Assembly: GCA_002307375.1 (NCBI GenBank) | Contig: NTJI01000001.1 | Span: forward strand, 434,001 to 498,000 | DNA from: Lysobacteraceae bacterium NML93-0399 | GTDB lineage: Bacteria > Pseudomonadota > Gammaproteobacteria > Xanthomonadales > Xanthomonadaceae | Length of the DNA: 64,000 nucleotides | Direction of reading: 5' to 3' | Part shown: piece after piece, positions 1 to 8,816 of the stretch | Layout: each line of letters begins with the position of its first letter | Numbering within the stretch: the stretch's first letter is position 1 | Notes under the pieces: model-generated | The model's database searches: none | Seen by the model: only the letters and a program-made list of their open reading frames with translations | What the model was told of the DNA's origin: nothing | Made by a program: the position numbers and the translations under genes

Positions 1-826
1 CGGTACCGACGAACTTGATCGGCTTGCCGGTGATGTAGCGCACCGACAGCGCCGCGCCGCCGCGCGCATCGCCGTCGGTCTTGGTCAGCACCACGCCGGT
101 CAGCGGCAGCGCCTCGCCGAAGGCCTTGGCGGTCGTGGCGGCGTCCTGGCCGGTCATCGAGTCGACGACGAACAGCGTTTCGACCGGATTGACCGCGGCG
201 TGCAGCGCCTTGATCTCGGCCATCATCGCTTCGTCGATCGCAAGGCGGCCGGCGGTGTCGACCAGCAGCACGTCGATGAAGGACTTCTTCGCCTCGCTGA
301 TCGCCGCGCGCACGATGTCGACCGGCTGCTGCGAGGACTCCGACGGGAAGAACGTCACCTCGACCTGCTGCGCCAGCGTCTTGAGCTGTTCGATCGCGGC
401 CGGACGGTAGACGTCGGCCGAGACCACCATGACCTTCTTCTTGCGCTTTTCCTTGAGCAGCTTGGCGAGCTTGCCAACCGTCGTGGTCTTGCCCGCGCCC
501 TGCAGGCCGGCCATCAGGATGACCGCCGGCGCGGGCACGTTGAGGTTGAGCTCGGTCGCCTGCGCGCCCATGACCGCGGTCAGCTCGTCGCGCACGACTT
601 TGATCAGCGCCTGGCCCGGGGTCAGCGACTTCAGGACTTCCTGGCCGACCGCGCGCACCTTGATGCGCTCGATCAGCGCCTGCACCACCGGCAGCGCGAC
701 GTCGGCTTCCAGCAGCGCGATGCGCACCTCGCGCGTGGCTTCGCGAATGTTCTCCTCGGTCAGGCGGCCGCGCCCGCGCAGGCGCTCGATGGTGCCGGAC
801 AGGCGCTGGGTCAGGGACTCGAACAT
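1..826 (-). CDS. ffh: Signal recognition particle protein Ffh (partial, C-terminus off window)
   Basis: This is the GTPase of the signal recognition particle, which binds 4.5S RNA and nascent signal sequences and delivers ribosomes to FtsY at the inner membrane. The minus strand opens with ATG at 826 and reads MFESLTQRLSGTIERLRGRG. About 275 codons are visible, the N and G domains. The G1 loop reads GLQGAGKTTTVGKLAK near residue 105, and DVYRPAAIEQL, DTAGR and TKTDGDARGG follow in the expected order. The methionine-rich M domain lies beyond base 1. The gene is divergent from the CcsA-like gene at 944. The identification is certain; only the C-terminus is unseen. Confidence 0.97.
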   Translation of the reverse strand, partial: MFESLTQRLSGTIERLRGRGRLTEENIREATREVRIALLEADVALPVVQALIERIKVRAVGQEVLKSLTPGQALIKVVRDELTAVMGAQATELNLNVPAPAVILMAGLQGAGKTTTVGKLAKLLKEKRKKKVMVVSADVYRPAAIEQLKTLAQQVEVTFFPSESSQQPVDIVRAAISEAKKSFIDVLLVDTAGRLAIDEAMMAEIKALHAAVNPVETLFVVDSMTGQDAATTAKAFGEALPLTGVVLTKTDGDARGGAALSVRYITGKPIKFVGT

Positions 827-859
827 GCGACAACTCGGTGCGGGGCAGGACGGCCGGCG

Positions 860-865
860 ATTATA
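860..865 (-). promoter_or_regulatory. -10 element of the ffh promoter
   Basis: The minus strand carries a perfect TATAAT hexamer 34 bases upstream of the ffh start codon. I do not see a convincing -35 box 16-18 bases further upstream, so only the -10 element is claimed. Confidence 0.45.
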
Positions 866-943
866 GCCGTGCACCCGCCGCGGCCCGAGCCGTCGTCCCG
901 GTCCGGCCGCCCTGCGCGTGCCGCGGCATGCGACACTTCTGCG

Positions 944-1732
944 ATGACAATCGTTCTCATCGCTGCCCTGCTCTACCTGTCGGCGGCCGCGGCGCTCGTG
1001 CGCGGCGTGGCGCGCGAGCCCGCGCCGGCCACCGCGTGGTGGGCCGCGCCTGCGCTGGCGGCCGTGGCGCTGCACGCCGGCGCGCACGTGCTGGTGTGGC
1101 GGGACGTGGGCGCCGAACTGCACTTTTTCGCCGCGCTGTCGCTGGTCGGCCTGGGCATGGCCGCGTTGACCGTGCTCTACGACCTGCGCGTGCGCATGGC
1201 CGCGCTGGGCGTGATCGTCTTTCCGATCGCGGCGGTGATGCTCGTCGCCTACGGCCGGTCGCCCCATACCGCCACCGACACGCTCGACTGGCGCCTGCAG
1301 CTCCATGCCTGGTTTGCCCTGCTGGCCTACGCCACCCTGGCCATCGCCGCCCTGCTGGCGCTGCTGCTGTGGGCCCAGGAACGCGCGCTCAGACGCCGCG
1401 AATTCCATCGCTGGCTGCGCGCACTGCCACCGCTGACCGACCTCGAATCGCTGCTGTTCAAGAGCATCTGGGTGGGCTTCGCCCTGCTCACCGCCACACT
1501 GGTGACCGGCGTGCTGTTCGTCGACGACTTCTTCGCCCAGCACCTGATGCACAAGACGGTGCTCAGCGTGTTGTCGTGGCTGGCCTTCGGCGCGCTGCTG
1601 TTCGGCCGCTGGCGTCACGGCTGGCGCGGCACGCGCGCGGTCGGCTGGACGCTGGCGGCGATGGTGCTGCTGGTGCTGGCGTTCTTCGGCAGCAAGTTCG
1701 TGCTGGAACTGGTGTTGCGGCGAACGGGTTGA
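944..1732 (+). CDS. CcsA/YpjD-like cytochrome c assembly membrane protein
   Basis: This 262-residue integral membrane protein resembles the CcsA/YpjD family, whose members share a fold with heme-handling cytochrome c assembly proteins. Start ATG 944 (MTIVLIAALLYLSAAAALV) puts a membrane segment at the N-terminus; the same open frame runs far upstream, but that part is antisense to ffh. About eight hydrophobic segments are seen. Histidines sit in the conserved context LQLHAWFALLAYATLAIAAL and again before the last helices (FAQHLMHKTVLSVLSW). The family commonly sits beside ffh in proteobacteria. A role in heme export is inferred from the family name only; the exact function of YpjD-type proteins is uncertain. 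Confidence 0.85.
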   Translation: MTIVLIAALLYLSAAAALVRGVAREPAPATAWWAAPALAAVALHAGAHVLVWRDVGAELHFFAALSLVGLGMAALTVLYDLRVRMAALGVIVFPIAAVMLVAYGRSPHTATDTLDWRLQLHAWFALLAYATLAIAALLALLLWAQERALRRREFHRWLRALPPLTDLESLLFKSIWVGFALLTATLVTGVLFVDDFFAQHLMHKTVLSVLSWLAFGALLFGRWRHGWRGTRAVGWTLAAMVLLVLAFFGSKFVLELVLRRTG

Positions 1733-1860
1733 GCTTCGTTTTACGATCGATGCAACGCTGATCGCATCCAAATGTTCGGCATCCCCACAAAAGGGAAAGC
1801 TCTTTCAAGAGCGAATGGCTGGCCATCCACTGTCTTTGCGTGCAATGACTTGATCGCCCA

Positions 1861-2010
1861 CGGATGACCGGACATTCGTCTATTGAAGGCCCCGCCTTCG
1901 CGCGACCTTTGCGAATTGCTTGACGACGTCATCCCCGCGAAAGCGGGAATCCAGCGACTTCAAGCCTTGAAGCAGCAAAGTCACTGGATTCCCGCTTTCG
2001 CGGGAATGAC
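1861..2010. repeat. Dispersed repeat family B, inverted pair, in the 1733-2108 gap
   Basis: Two inverted arms, at 1928-1955 (GTCATCCCCGCGAAAGCGGG) and 1984-2010 (its near reverse complement), flank a short centre. The preceding bases 1861-1905 match the start of the copy at 37266 (GGATGACC, CCGTCT/TCGTCT, TTGAA, CCCGCCTTCGCG). Related arms occur at 30922, 31123, 31172 and 37201. This is a mobile-looking noncoding palindrome typical of Xanthomonadales intergenic DNA. Nothing else is evident between 1733 and 2108. Confidence 0.8.
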
Positions 2011-2108
2011 GGTCGAAGGTTCCGCGAAGCGGTTCTGCAGAAATTTTGCCTTTGCGGAATGACCAGTCGCCACGACGAGCGACGCTGCTACGCGCGCAGG
2101 GCGACCGC

Positions 2109-2363
2109 ATGTTCGTCAACGGCCGCACCGACTATCCGGCCGGGCTCGCACCGGACGATTACACCGGGCGCTTCGTCTGGGTTCTGACTTTCAGCCCGGA
2201 TGGCCGGGTCATCGATGTCGTCACCGAAGTCGCCGAGGGACTGGCCGCAACGCAGCTGCGCGATGCAGGCGACGCCGCCGGCCGGCACTACCGCATCGGT
2301 CCAAATCCGGAGCAGGCAATACGCCGGTTCCGGCAGCCCTACGAGATCACGCCGGTTCCATGA
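2109..2363 (+). CDS. Small hypothetical protein
   Basis: I do not recognise this protein of about 84 residues. The frame is open from TTG 2046, but ATG 2109 (MFVNGRTDYPAGLAPDDY) is the first ATG and gives a sequence that looks like a real protein: an aromatic strand region (GRFVWVLTFSPDGRVIDVVTE) and strong GC bias at third positions. It has no signal peptide or membrane segment. Dispersed repeat B ends about 100 bases upstream, so the 5' end may have been lost, making this a remnant of a longer gene. It precedes the MarR gene by about 105 bases with no visible link. The opposite-strand frame over the same bases has poorer codon bias. Confidence 0.45.
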   Translation: MFVNGRTDYPAGLAPDDYTGRFVWVLTFSPDGRVIDVVTEVAEGLAATQLRDAGDAAGRHYRIGPNPEQAIRRFRQPYEITPVP

Positions 2364-2468
2364 CGCAGGACGGCTCGGCTGAACCGCTGCCATCGAGGCA
2401 GGCAAAATCCCGTCTCGCGAAATTACTTGCCTTGACAACAATTGCATGGGCGAGGATCATGCGCCGCC

Positions 2469-2927
2469 ATGGACACCACCCGCCCTTGCGCGTCTGCCAG
2501 CGGTTCTTCGCTTGGCCTGCTGTTCCGGCAGGTCCGCGATGCCATGTGGGCGCGCATGGCCGGCGAGTTGGCGCAGGCCGGCCATGAGCTGAGCTTCAGC
2601 CAGTACATCACGCTCAAGAAGCTGGCGATGGGCACCACCAGCGCCACTGAACTCGCGCGCGCGGCCGAACTCAATCCGGGCGCGATGACCCGGCTGATCG
2701 ACAAGCTCGTCGAACGCGGTCTCGTCGAACGGCATGCCGACCCCGAAGACCGGCGTGTGGTGCGCATCCGCATCAGCGATGCGGGCCAGTCGATCTGGCG
2801 CGACATCGACCAGTGCGGCAACCGGGTGCGCGAACGCGCAATGGCGGGCATGGACGACGACCAGCGCGTGGCGTTCATCCGCACCCTCGAACAGGTCCGC
2901 GACAACCTTTCCTTCCCCGGACAGTGA
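2469..2927 (+). CDS. emrR: MarR-family transcriptional regulator of the adjoining efflux operon
   Basis: This 152-residue winged-helix regulator has the MarR layout: a dimerisation helix (LGLLFRQVRDAMWARMAGELA), a helix-turn-helix (TTSATELARAAELNPGAMTRLIDKLVERGLV), then the wing with the DPEDRR(V/VRI) signature D-x-R. ATG 2469 is chosen over an upstream TTG because it has a purine-rich GAGGA about 13 bases before it and fits the family length. The outer-membrane efflux gene starts 2 bases after its stop, so it is probably the first gene of an emrR-emrC-emrA-emrB operon and represses it until a drug or phenolic ligand binds. That role is inferred from position and from EmrR of related bacteria. 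Confidence 0.88.
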   Translation: MDTTRPCASASGSSLGLLFRQVRDAMWARMAGELAQAGHELSFSQYITLKKLAMGTTSATELARAAELNPGAMTRLIDKLVERGLVERHADPEDRRVVRIRISDAGQSIWRDIDQCGNRVRERAMAGMDDDQRVAFIRTLEQVRDNLSFPGQ

Positions 2928-2929
2928 CC

Positions 2930-4429
2930 ATGTCTCCTTCCACGACACGCGCCCCGCGACGGGCGCCGGCCGCGGCGTTGCCGATTGCCACGCTGCTGGC
3001 CTCCGCGCTGCTGCTCGCCGGCTGCGCCAGCAGCCGCGGCCTCGAACCGCGGCTCGCACCCAGTGCCGCCGACACCCTCGCCATCGCCCGCAGCCTTGCG
3101 GCCGACCCGCTCAGCGCTGCCGATTTTCCGCGCAGTGACTGGTGGACCGCATTCGCCGACCCGCAGCTCGACGCGTTGATTGACGAGGCGCTACGCGACA
3201 GCCCCTCGCTCGCCGCAGCCGATGCCCGCGCCCGCAGCGCGCAGGCGCAGGCTGGCCTGGCTGATGCGCAACGCAGTCCCACGCTCGGCGCCAGCGCGCG
3301 CCTGAGCGGCGTGCAGTTGCCGGAAACCATCGCGCCCGAACCGATCGGCGGCGACTTCAAGGCCAGCGGCGTGCTGATGTTGAACTTCGCCTGGGCCCCG
3401 GATCTGTGGGGCGGCCAGCGCGCGGCGTTCGAAGCAGCCGCAGGCCAGGCGCGCGCGGCGGAAGTGGACGCGCAGGCCGCGCGCCTGACGCTGTCGACGA
3501 ACGTCGCCCGCACCTATATCGCGCTGGCGCAGGCCTTCGATGCGCAGGATGTGGCACAGCGCGAACTCGCGCGCGCGACACGGCTGCGCGACCTTGCGCA
3601 GCAGCGTGTCGATGCCGGCCTCGACAACCAGCTGCAGCTGCGCAATGCCGACACCACGATCGGCATGGCGCGCCAGCAGGCGCAGGCCGCGCAGCAGCAG
3701 ATCGACGCGCTGCGCAATGCGCTGGCGGCGTTGCTGGGCAAGGGGCCGGATCGCGGACTCAACGTTGCACGCCCAAAGTTGTTGCAGGCGTCTGCGCCGA
3801 CGGTGCCGGCAGTGCTGCCGAGCGAACTGCTGGGCCATCGCGCCGACGTCGTCGCCGCGCGCTGGCGCGTCGAGGCCGCCGCGCGTGGCATCGATGCGGC
3901 CAAGGCCGCGTTCAAGCCCAGCGTCAATCTCAGCGCGCTGACCGGTCTGGCCGCCGGCAGCCTGTCGGACCTGTTCGGCAGCGATGCCGTGCTCGGTTTC
4001 GGCGGCCCGGCGATCAGCCTTCCGATCTTCGACGGCGGCCGCTTACGCGCGGGACTGTCGCAGCGCGATGCCGATTACGACCTCGCGGTGGCCAGCTACA
4101 ACCAGACCCTGGTGCAGGCGCTGCGCGAGGTCGCCGATGCACTGCAGTCGGCGCGCGCACTCGACGCGCAACTCGACACCGTGACCGAGGCGCTCGATGC
4201 CGCGCAGCAGGCCTTCCGGCTTGCCGAAACACGCTATGACGCCGGCATCGGCACCCAGCTCGATGTGCTTGTCGCGCAGCGTCCGTTGTTCCAGCTCGAG
4301 CAGCAGCAGGCGGCGCTGCGCGCGCAGCGCCTCGCGGCGACGGTCGATCTCGACCGCGCGCTCGGCGGCGGCCTCGTGCCCGCCGCTCCCTTTTCCACGC
4401 AGACCCTTGCCGGGGCGAACACGCCATGA
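2930..4429 (+). CDS. emrC: NodT-family outer-membrane efflux lipoprotein
   Basis: This 499-residue TolC-like channel lipoprotein is the outer-membrane part of a tripartite pump. A lipobox LLLAGC puts the lipidated cysteine at residue 32 after a hydrophobic signal. The NodT hallmark DWWTAFADPQLDALIDEAL follows near residue 65. Two coiled-coil repeats follow, each ending in a Leu-Gly or Asp-Gly turn (PDLWGGQRAAFEAA; PIFDGGRLRAGLSQRDADYD), as expected for the two OEP domains. Its stop overlaps the emrA start by four bases (ATGA). It likely docks with EmrA-EmrB. The start ATG 2930 is two bases past the emrR stop, which suggests translational coupling. Confidence 0.93.
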   Translation: MSPSTTRAPRRAPAAALPIATLLASALLLAGCASSRGLEPRLAPSAADTLAIARSLAADPLSAADFPRSDWWTAFADPQLDALIDEALRDSPSLAAADARARSAQAQAGLADAQRSPTLGASARLSGVQLPETIAPEPIGGDFKASGVLMLNFAWAPDLWGGQRAAFEAAAGQARAAEVDAQAARLTLSTNVARTYIALAQAFDAQDVAQRELARATRLRDLAQQRVDAGLDNQLQLRNADTTIGMARQQAQAAQQQIDALRNALAALLGKGPDRGLNVARPKLLQASAPTVPAVLPSELLGHRADVVAARWRVEAAARGIDAAKAAFKPSVNLSALTGLAAGSLSDLFGSDAVLGFGGPAISLPIFDGGRLRAGLSQRDADYDLAVASYNQTLVQALREVADALQSARALDAQLDTVTEALDAAQQAFRLAETRYDAGIGTQLDVLVAQRPLFQLEQQQAALRAQRLAATVDLDRALGGGLVPAAPFSTQTLAGANTP

Positions 4430-5622
4430 CTTCCGAACAGACCTCCTCCGCCGCCACGCCCGCGCCGAAGAACGGCAAGCGCCGTCGCGCACTCGTCATC
4501 CTCGCGACCGTCGCCATCCTCGCCGGCGTCGGCTGGGCCGCGTGGTATCTGCTGGTCGCGCGCTGGCACCAGGACACCGACGATGCCTACGTGCAGGGCA
4601 ACGTGGTCAGCATCGTGCCGCAGGCGATGGGCACGGTGGTGTCGATCGACGCCGACGACGGCATGCGCGTCGAGGCCGGCCAGGCGCTGGTGCATCTCGA
4701 TCCGAACGATGCGCAGGTTGCCTATGACCAGGCCATTGCCAATCTCGCCGGCACGGTGCGCCAGGTGCGCGGCCTCTACAGCAGCGTCGAGAGCGGCCAG
4801 GCCGAAACCGCCGCGCGTCAGGTCGCCGTGCGCCAGGCGCGCGAGGACGTGAGGCGTCGCGAAGGGCTTGTCGCTAGTGGTGCGGTGTCGCGCGAGGAAC
4901 TTGCGCATGCACGCGACGTGCTGGCTGGCGCCGAAGCCGCGCTGTCGGCGTCGCAGGGTCAGCTGTCGCGCAGCCGCGCCCTGGTCGACGCGACCGAAGT
5001 CGCCAGCCAGCCGCAGGTGCAGGCCGCCGCCGCGCAGCTGCGCCAGGCCTGGCTCAACCTGCAGCGCATGGCGATCGTCGCGCCGGTCTCGGGTTACGTG
5101 GCCAAGCGCGACGTGCAGCTGGGCGAGCGCGTGCAGCCGGGCAGCACACTGATGACGATCGTGCCGCTGGAGCAGGTCTGGGTGGAAGCGAACTTCAAGG
5201 AAACCCAGTTGACCGACATGCGCATCGGCCAGCCGGTCGAGGTGCACGCCGATCTCTACGGCAGCGACGTGCGCTACACCGGCACGGTCGCCAGCCTCGG
5301 CATGGGCACCGGCAGCGCGTTTTCGCTGTTGCCGGCGCAGAACGCCAGCGGCAACTGGATCAAGATCGTGCAGCGTGTGCCGGTGCGGATCGAACTCGAC
5401 GCCGACCAGCTCGCTGCACACCCGCTGCGTCTGGGCCTGTCGATGCACGTCGATGTCAGCGTGCGCGACCAGGACGGTCCGGTGCTGGCGAGCGTGCAGG
5501 TCGAACGCGGCGCGCCGCTGCTCGCCACCGACGCCTATGCCGCACAGCTGGCCGAAGCCGATGCGCTGATCGCACGCACGATCGAACAGAACCTGCCGCA
5601 GGGCGCACTCGCGCGCCGCTGA
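4426..5622 (+). CDS. emrA: EmrA/HlyD-family membrane fusion protein
   Basis: This 398-residue periplasmic adaptor joins an MFS pump to an outer-membrane channel. After a basic cytoplasmic tail, one membrane helix spans about residues 22-45. The biotinyl-lipoyl half-motifs follow (DAYVQGNVVSIVPQAMGTVVSI near 53; APVSGYVAKRDVQLGERVQPG near 222). Between them lies a long Ala/Gln/Arg coiled-coil hairpin. The beta-barrel part contains VWVEANFKETQLTDMRIGQ, typical of EmrA/VceA/FusE proteins. The ATG overlaps the emrC stop, and emrB follows after 83 bases, so the genes form one operon for export of hydrophobic drugs. Confidence 0.95.
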   Translation: MTSEQTSSAATPAPKNGKRRRALVILATVAILAGVGWAAWYLLVARWHQDTDDAYVQGNVVSIVPQAMGTVVSIDADDGMRVEAGQALVHLDPNDAQVAYDQAIANLAGTVRQVRGLYSSVESGQAETAARQVAVRQAREDVRRREGLVASGAVSREELAHARDVLAGAEAALSASQGQLSRSRALVDATEVASQPQVQAAAAQLRQAWLNLQRMAIVAPVSGYVAKRDVQLGERVQPGSTLMTIVPLEQVWVEANFKETQLTDMRIGQPVEVHADLYGSDVRYTGTVASLGMGTGSAFSLLPAQNASGNWIKIVQRVPVRIELDADQLAAHPLRLGLSMHVDVSVRDQDGPVLASVQVERGAPLLATDAYAAQLAEADALIARTIEQNLPQGALARR

Positions 5623-5705
5623 CCCACCCAGGCGCGAGTGCGCCCTGCTGAACTCCGCCGGCGCGCCCGCGCGCGCCGTGCTCTCCCACCGGCACCGGAT
5701 TTCCC

Positions 5706-7280
5706 ATGTCCACGACCACTGCCGACGCGCCGGGCGATTCCGCCCCGGCGGCGCCTTCCGCATTCCGTCCGCCGAACCTGGTGTTGACGACGATCGGCCT
5801 CGCGCTGGCGTCGTTCATGCAGGTGCTCGACATCACCATCGCCAACGTCTCGCTGCCGACGATCGCGGGCAACCTCGGCGCCAGTTCCAACCAGGCGACG
5901 TGGGTCATCACCTCGTTCGCCGTCAGCAACGCCATCGCGCTGCCGCTGACCGGCTACATGACCCGGCGCTTCGGCGAACGCAAGCTGTTCGTCTGGGCGA
6001 CGTTCGCCTTCGTCGTCGCGTCCTTGCTGTGCGGCCTGGCCTCGAGCATGGGTTTTCTGGTCGCGGCGCGCGCGCTGCAGGGCTTCGTCGCCGGCCCGAT
6101 GTATCCGGTCACCCAGGCGCTGCTGATCTCGATCTATCCACCGGCCAAACGCGGGCAGGCGATCGCGCTGCTGGCGATGGTCACCGTGGTCGCGCCGATC
6201 TGCGGGCCGATCCTCGGCGGCTGGATCACCGACAACTACAGCTGGGAATGGATCTTCTTCATCAATGTGCCGATCGGCATCTTCGCCAGCCTCGTCGTCG
6301 CCAACCAGCTGCGCGGCCGGCCGGAGAAACTCGAGACGCCGAAGATGGACTACGTCGGCCTGATCACGCTGATCATCGGCGTGGGCGCGTTGCAGACGGT
6401 GCTCGACCTGGGCAACGAGGAGGACTGGTTCGAGTCGACGAAGATCGTCTGGTTGTCGATCGTTTCGGTGCTGGGCCTGGCGGTGTTCCTGATCTGGGAA
6501 CTCACCGAGAAGGACCCGATCGTCAATCTGCGGCTGTTCCGCCACCGCAATTTCGCCTTCGGCACGATCGCGATGGTGCTCGGCTATTCGGCCTTCTTCG
6601 CGGTCGGCCTGCTGGTGCCGTTGTGGCTGCAGCGCAATCTCGGTTACACGCCGATCTGGGCGGGGTTTGCGACCGCGCCGATCGGCATCCTCCCCGTTCT
6701 GCTGACCCCGCTGGTCGGCAAGTACGCGACGCGCTTCGACCTGCGCATCCTCGCGAGCTTCGCCTTCATGGTGATGGCGTTCACCAGCTTCATCCGCTCG
6801 GGCTTCAACCTCGACGTCGACTTCCAGCACGTGGCGACGGTGCAGCTGTGGCAGGGCCTGGGCGTGGCGCTGTTCTTCATGCCGGTGCTCACCATCCTGC
6901 TGTCGGATCTGGAGCCGCACGAGATCGCCGCCGGCTCGGGTCTGGCGACCTTCGTGCGCACGCTCGGGGGCAGCTTCGCCGCATCCCTGACCACGTGGGC
7001 CTGGAACCAGCGCAGCACCATCCACCATGCGCAGCTCACCGAACACATCCCCGCGCACGACCCTGCCATGCAGCAGACCGTCGCCGCGCTCGGCAATGGC
7101 GATGTGCAGCGCGGCGCGATGATGCTCGACCAGATGATCGCCCAGCAGGCGACGCAGATCGGCTTCAACGAGATCTTCCACCTGCTGGGCATCCTCTTCC
7201 TGCTGGTGATCGCCTTCGTGTGGATGGCCAGGCCGCCGTTCGCGGCGAAGGCCGGCGGCGCGGCGTCGGGCGGGCATTGA
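5706..7280 (+). CDS. emrB: EmrB/QacA-type MFS drug:H+ antiporter (DHA2)
   Basis: This 524-residue permease has fourteen hydrophobic segments, the DHA2 topology. Motifs include the helix 1 signature LASFMQVLDITIANVSLPTIAGNLG (acidic residue in LD), motif A GYMTRRFGERK, and motif C-like GPILGGWITDNYSWEWIFFINVPIG. It completes the tripartite pump with the upstream adaptor and outer-membrane lipoprotein and uses the proton gradient to expel lipophilic compounds. The C-terminus ends in a Gly/Ala-rich tail (AASGGH). The last coding bases are the founder of the tandem repeat that follows, so the 3' end has been a site of duplication. The product call is firm; the substrate range is not visible. Confidence 0.95.
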   Translation: MSTTTADAPGDSAPAAPSAFRPPNLVLTTIGLALASFMQVLDITIANVSLPTIAGNLGASSNQATWVITSFAVSNAIALPLTGYMTRRFGERKLFVWATFAFVVASLLCGLASSMGFLVAARALQGFVAGPMYPVTQALLISIYPPAKRGQAIALLAMVTVVAPICGPILGGWITDNYSWEWIFFINVPIGIFASLVVANQLRGRPEKLETPKMDYVGLITLIIGVGALQTVLDLGNEEDWFESTKIVWLSIVSVLGLAVFLIWELTEKDPIVNLRLFRHRNFAFGTIAMVLGYSAFFAVGLLVPLWLQRNLGYTPIWAGFATAPIGILPVLLTPLVGKYATRFDLRILASFAFMVMAFTSFIRSGFNLDVDFQHVATVQLWQGLGVALFFMPVLTILLSDLEPHEIAAGSGLATFVRTLGGSFAASLTTWAWNQRSTIHHAQLTEHIPAHDPAMQQTVAALGNGDVQRGAMMLDQMIAQQATQIGFNEIFHLLGILFLLVIAFVWMARPPFAAKAGGAASGGH

Positions 7281-8165
7281 GCATCAGTCCCGCAAGAGAC
7301 CCGCGCGATCTGCACCGCCTGTAAGAGCGCGCTTGCGCGCGATGGGGCTCTACCGGGAACGCCCATCGCGCGCAAGCGCGCTCCTACAGGGGATGGCGCG
7401 ACCAGCACGATGGCAGGAGAAGATAGCGAGGCCGCCGGCCGGTGGCGCGACGTCGGGTGGGCATTGAGTATCAATCCCGCAAGAGACCCGCGCGATTTGC
7501 ACCGTCTCCTGTAGGAGCGCGCTTGCGCGCGAAGGGGCTCTACCGGGAACGCCCATCGCGCGCAAGCGCGCTCCTACAGGGCATTGCGCGACCAGCACGA
7601 TGGCGGGAGAAAATGGCGAGGCCGCCGGCCGGCGGCGCGGCGTCGGGCGGGCATTGAGCATCAGTCCCGCAAGAGACCCGCGCGATCTGCACCGCCTCCT
7701 GTAGGAGCGCGCTTGCGCGCGATGGGGCTCTACCGGGAACGCCCATCGCGCGCAAGCGCGCTCCTACAGGGGCATTGCGCGACCAGCACGATGGCGGGAG
7801 AAGATGGCGAGGCCGCCGGCCGGTGGCGCGACGTCGGGCGAGCATTGAGCATCAGAGCCGCAAGAGACCCGCGCGGTTTGCACCGTCTCCTGTAGGAGCG
7901 CGCTTGCGCTACCGGGAACGCCCATCGCGCGCAAGCGCGCTCCTACAGGGCATTGCGCGACCAGCACGATGGCGGGAGAAGATGGCGAGGCCGCCGGCCG
8001 GTGGCGCGACGTCGGGCGAGCATTGAGCATCAGAGCCGCAAGAGACCCGCGCGGTTTGCACCGCCTCCTGTAGGAGCGCGCTTGCGCGCGAAAAGGCTCT
8101 ACCGGGGACGCCCATCGCGCGCAAGCGCGCTCCTACAGAGCATTGCGCGACCAGCACATGGCGCG
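7281..8165. repeat. Five tandem units of emrB 3' end plus REP-A inverted pair
   Basis: Five copies of a unit follow the emrB stop (approximate bounds 7281-7467, 7468-7657, 7658-7848, 7849-8026, 8027-8165). The units are 187, 190, 191 and 178 bases long, with a truncated last copy. Each unit has CGCAAGAGACCCGCGCG, a REP-A arm (GTAGGAGCGCGCTTGCGCGC), a short loop, the inverted arm, then GCGACCAGCACGATGGC and about 40 bases homologous to the last emrB codons, including CATTGA. Unit 4 lacks about 12 bases of the loop. The short frames reading through the array are artefacts. The rest of the gap up to 8203 holds nothing else. Confidence 0.92.
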
Positions 8166-8203
8166 GGAACCTTGCCGAAAAGGTCACCCACGCCTTTGCA
8201 CGT

Positions 8204-8776
8204 TCAACCCGCGACCAGAAGCGTGGCGCCCGCGAGCAATCCGAGCGTGGCGCCGCCGAATACCTCGGGTGCGGTGTGCCGCGCCATCTTCAGACGTGCC
8301 CAGCCCAGCAACGGCAATACTGTGAGCGCGACAAGCGCGCCAGGCAACCACAGCGCAGCCATCGCCACACCTGCGAATGCCAGACTCGCCATGTGCAGCG
8401 AGAGCTTGATCCAGCGATTGGCGATGCCCGCCACGCACAGCATCGCGACCGCGGCGAGCACGCCATGGGACGTCGCCGAGGCGCGACCGCCCATCCACAG
8501 CCAGTAGCCGCCGGCGACCAGCAACGCGAGTGCGTACAGCAGCGGGCGTTCCTGCCGACGCGAGGCGTCGACGGTGTGCCAGTGGCCACCACGCCGCCGC
8601 TGCCAGATGAAGAGCGAGACGATCGCGATCGCCACCCCGATGCCCAGCGCGGTACGTGGCAACGACGCGAGATCGACACGCCACGCCGCGAGCAATGCCA
8701 GCGCAGCGAACACGACGAAGGGATGCAGGGCGATGGAGACGACGCGCGCAGCGGTCGTCGAAGCGGGATGGGACAT
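8204..8776 (-). CDS. PAP2-like phosphatase / membrane protein
   Basis: This 190-residue membrane protein starts at ATG 8776 (MSHPASTTAARVVSIALHPF); the longer upstream frame is antisense shadow over radA. It has about five hydrophobic segments. The last third resembles the PAP2 (type 2 phosphatidic acid phosphatase) core: KLSLHMASLAFAG corresponds to the SxH motif region, and ARLKMARHTAPEVFGGATLG to the C-terminal R-x5-H-x3-E/D motif. The first PAP2 motif (K-x6-RP) is not obvious, so the family is probable but activity is uncertain. It may dephosphorylate lipid substrates in the inner membrane. The stop lies about 40 bases from the REP array. radA ends 40 bases upstream on the same strand. 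Confidence 0.68.
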   Translation of the reverse strand: MSHPASTTAARVVSIALHPFVVFAALALLAAWRVDLASLPRTALGIGVAIAIVSLFIWQRRRGGHWHTVDASRRQERPLLYALALLVAGGYWLWMGGRASATSHGVLAAVAMLCVAGIANRWIKLSLHMASLAFAGVAMAALWLPGALVALTVLPLLGWARLKMARHTAPEVFGGATLGLLAGATLLVAG

Positions 8777-8816
8777 CGTCCGATCATAGCCGGCGCTTTC
8801 GCACCGACGCGGCGGC

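Noticed and set aside
838-1761. 307-codon frame over the CcsA-like gene
   Set aside because: It is an alternative frame of an Ala/Arg-rich type over the clear eight-helix protein.
7281-8165. CRISPR-like regular repeat array
   Set aside because: Units are 178-191 bp, nearly identical across their whole length with no variable spacers, and there are no cas genes.
7442-8507. Several 60-180 codon frames on both strands in the 7.3-8.5 kb region
   Set aside because: They read through the tandem REP units (repeated SALARD, RASALLQ peptides) or shadow the PAP2-like gene, and do not encode real proteins.
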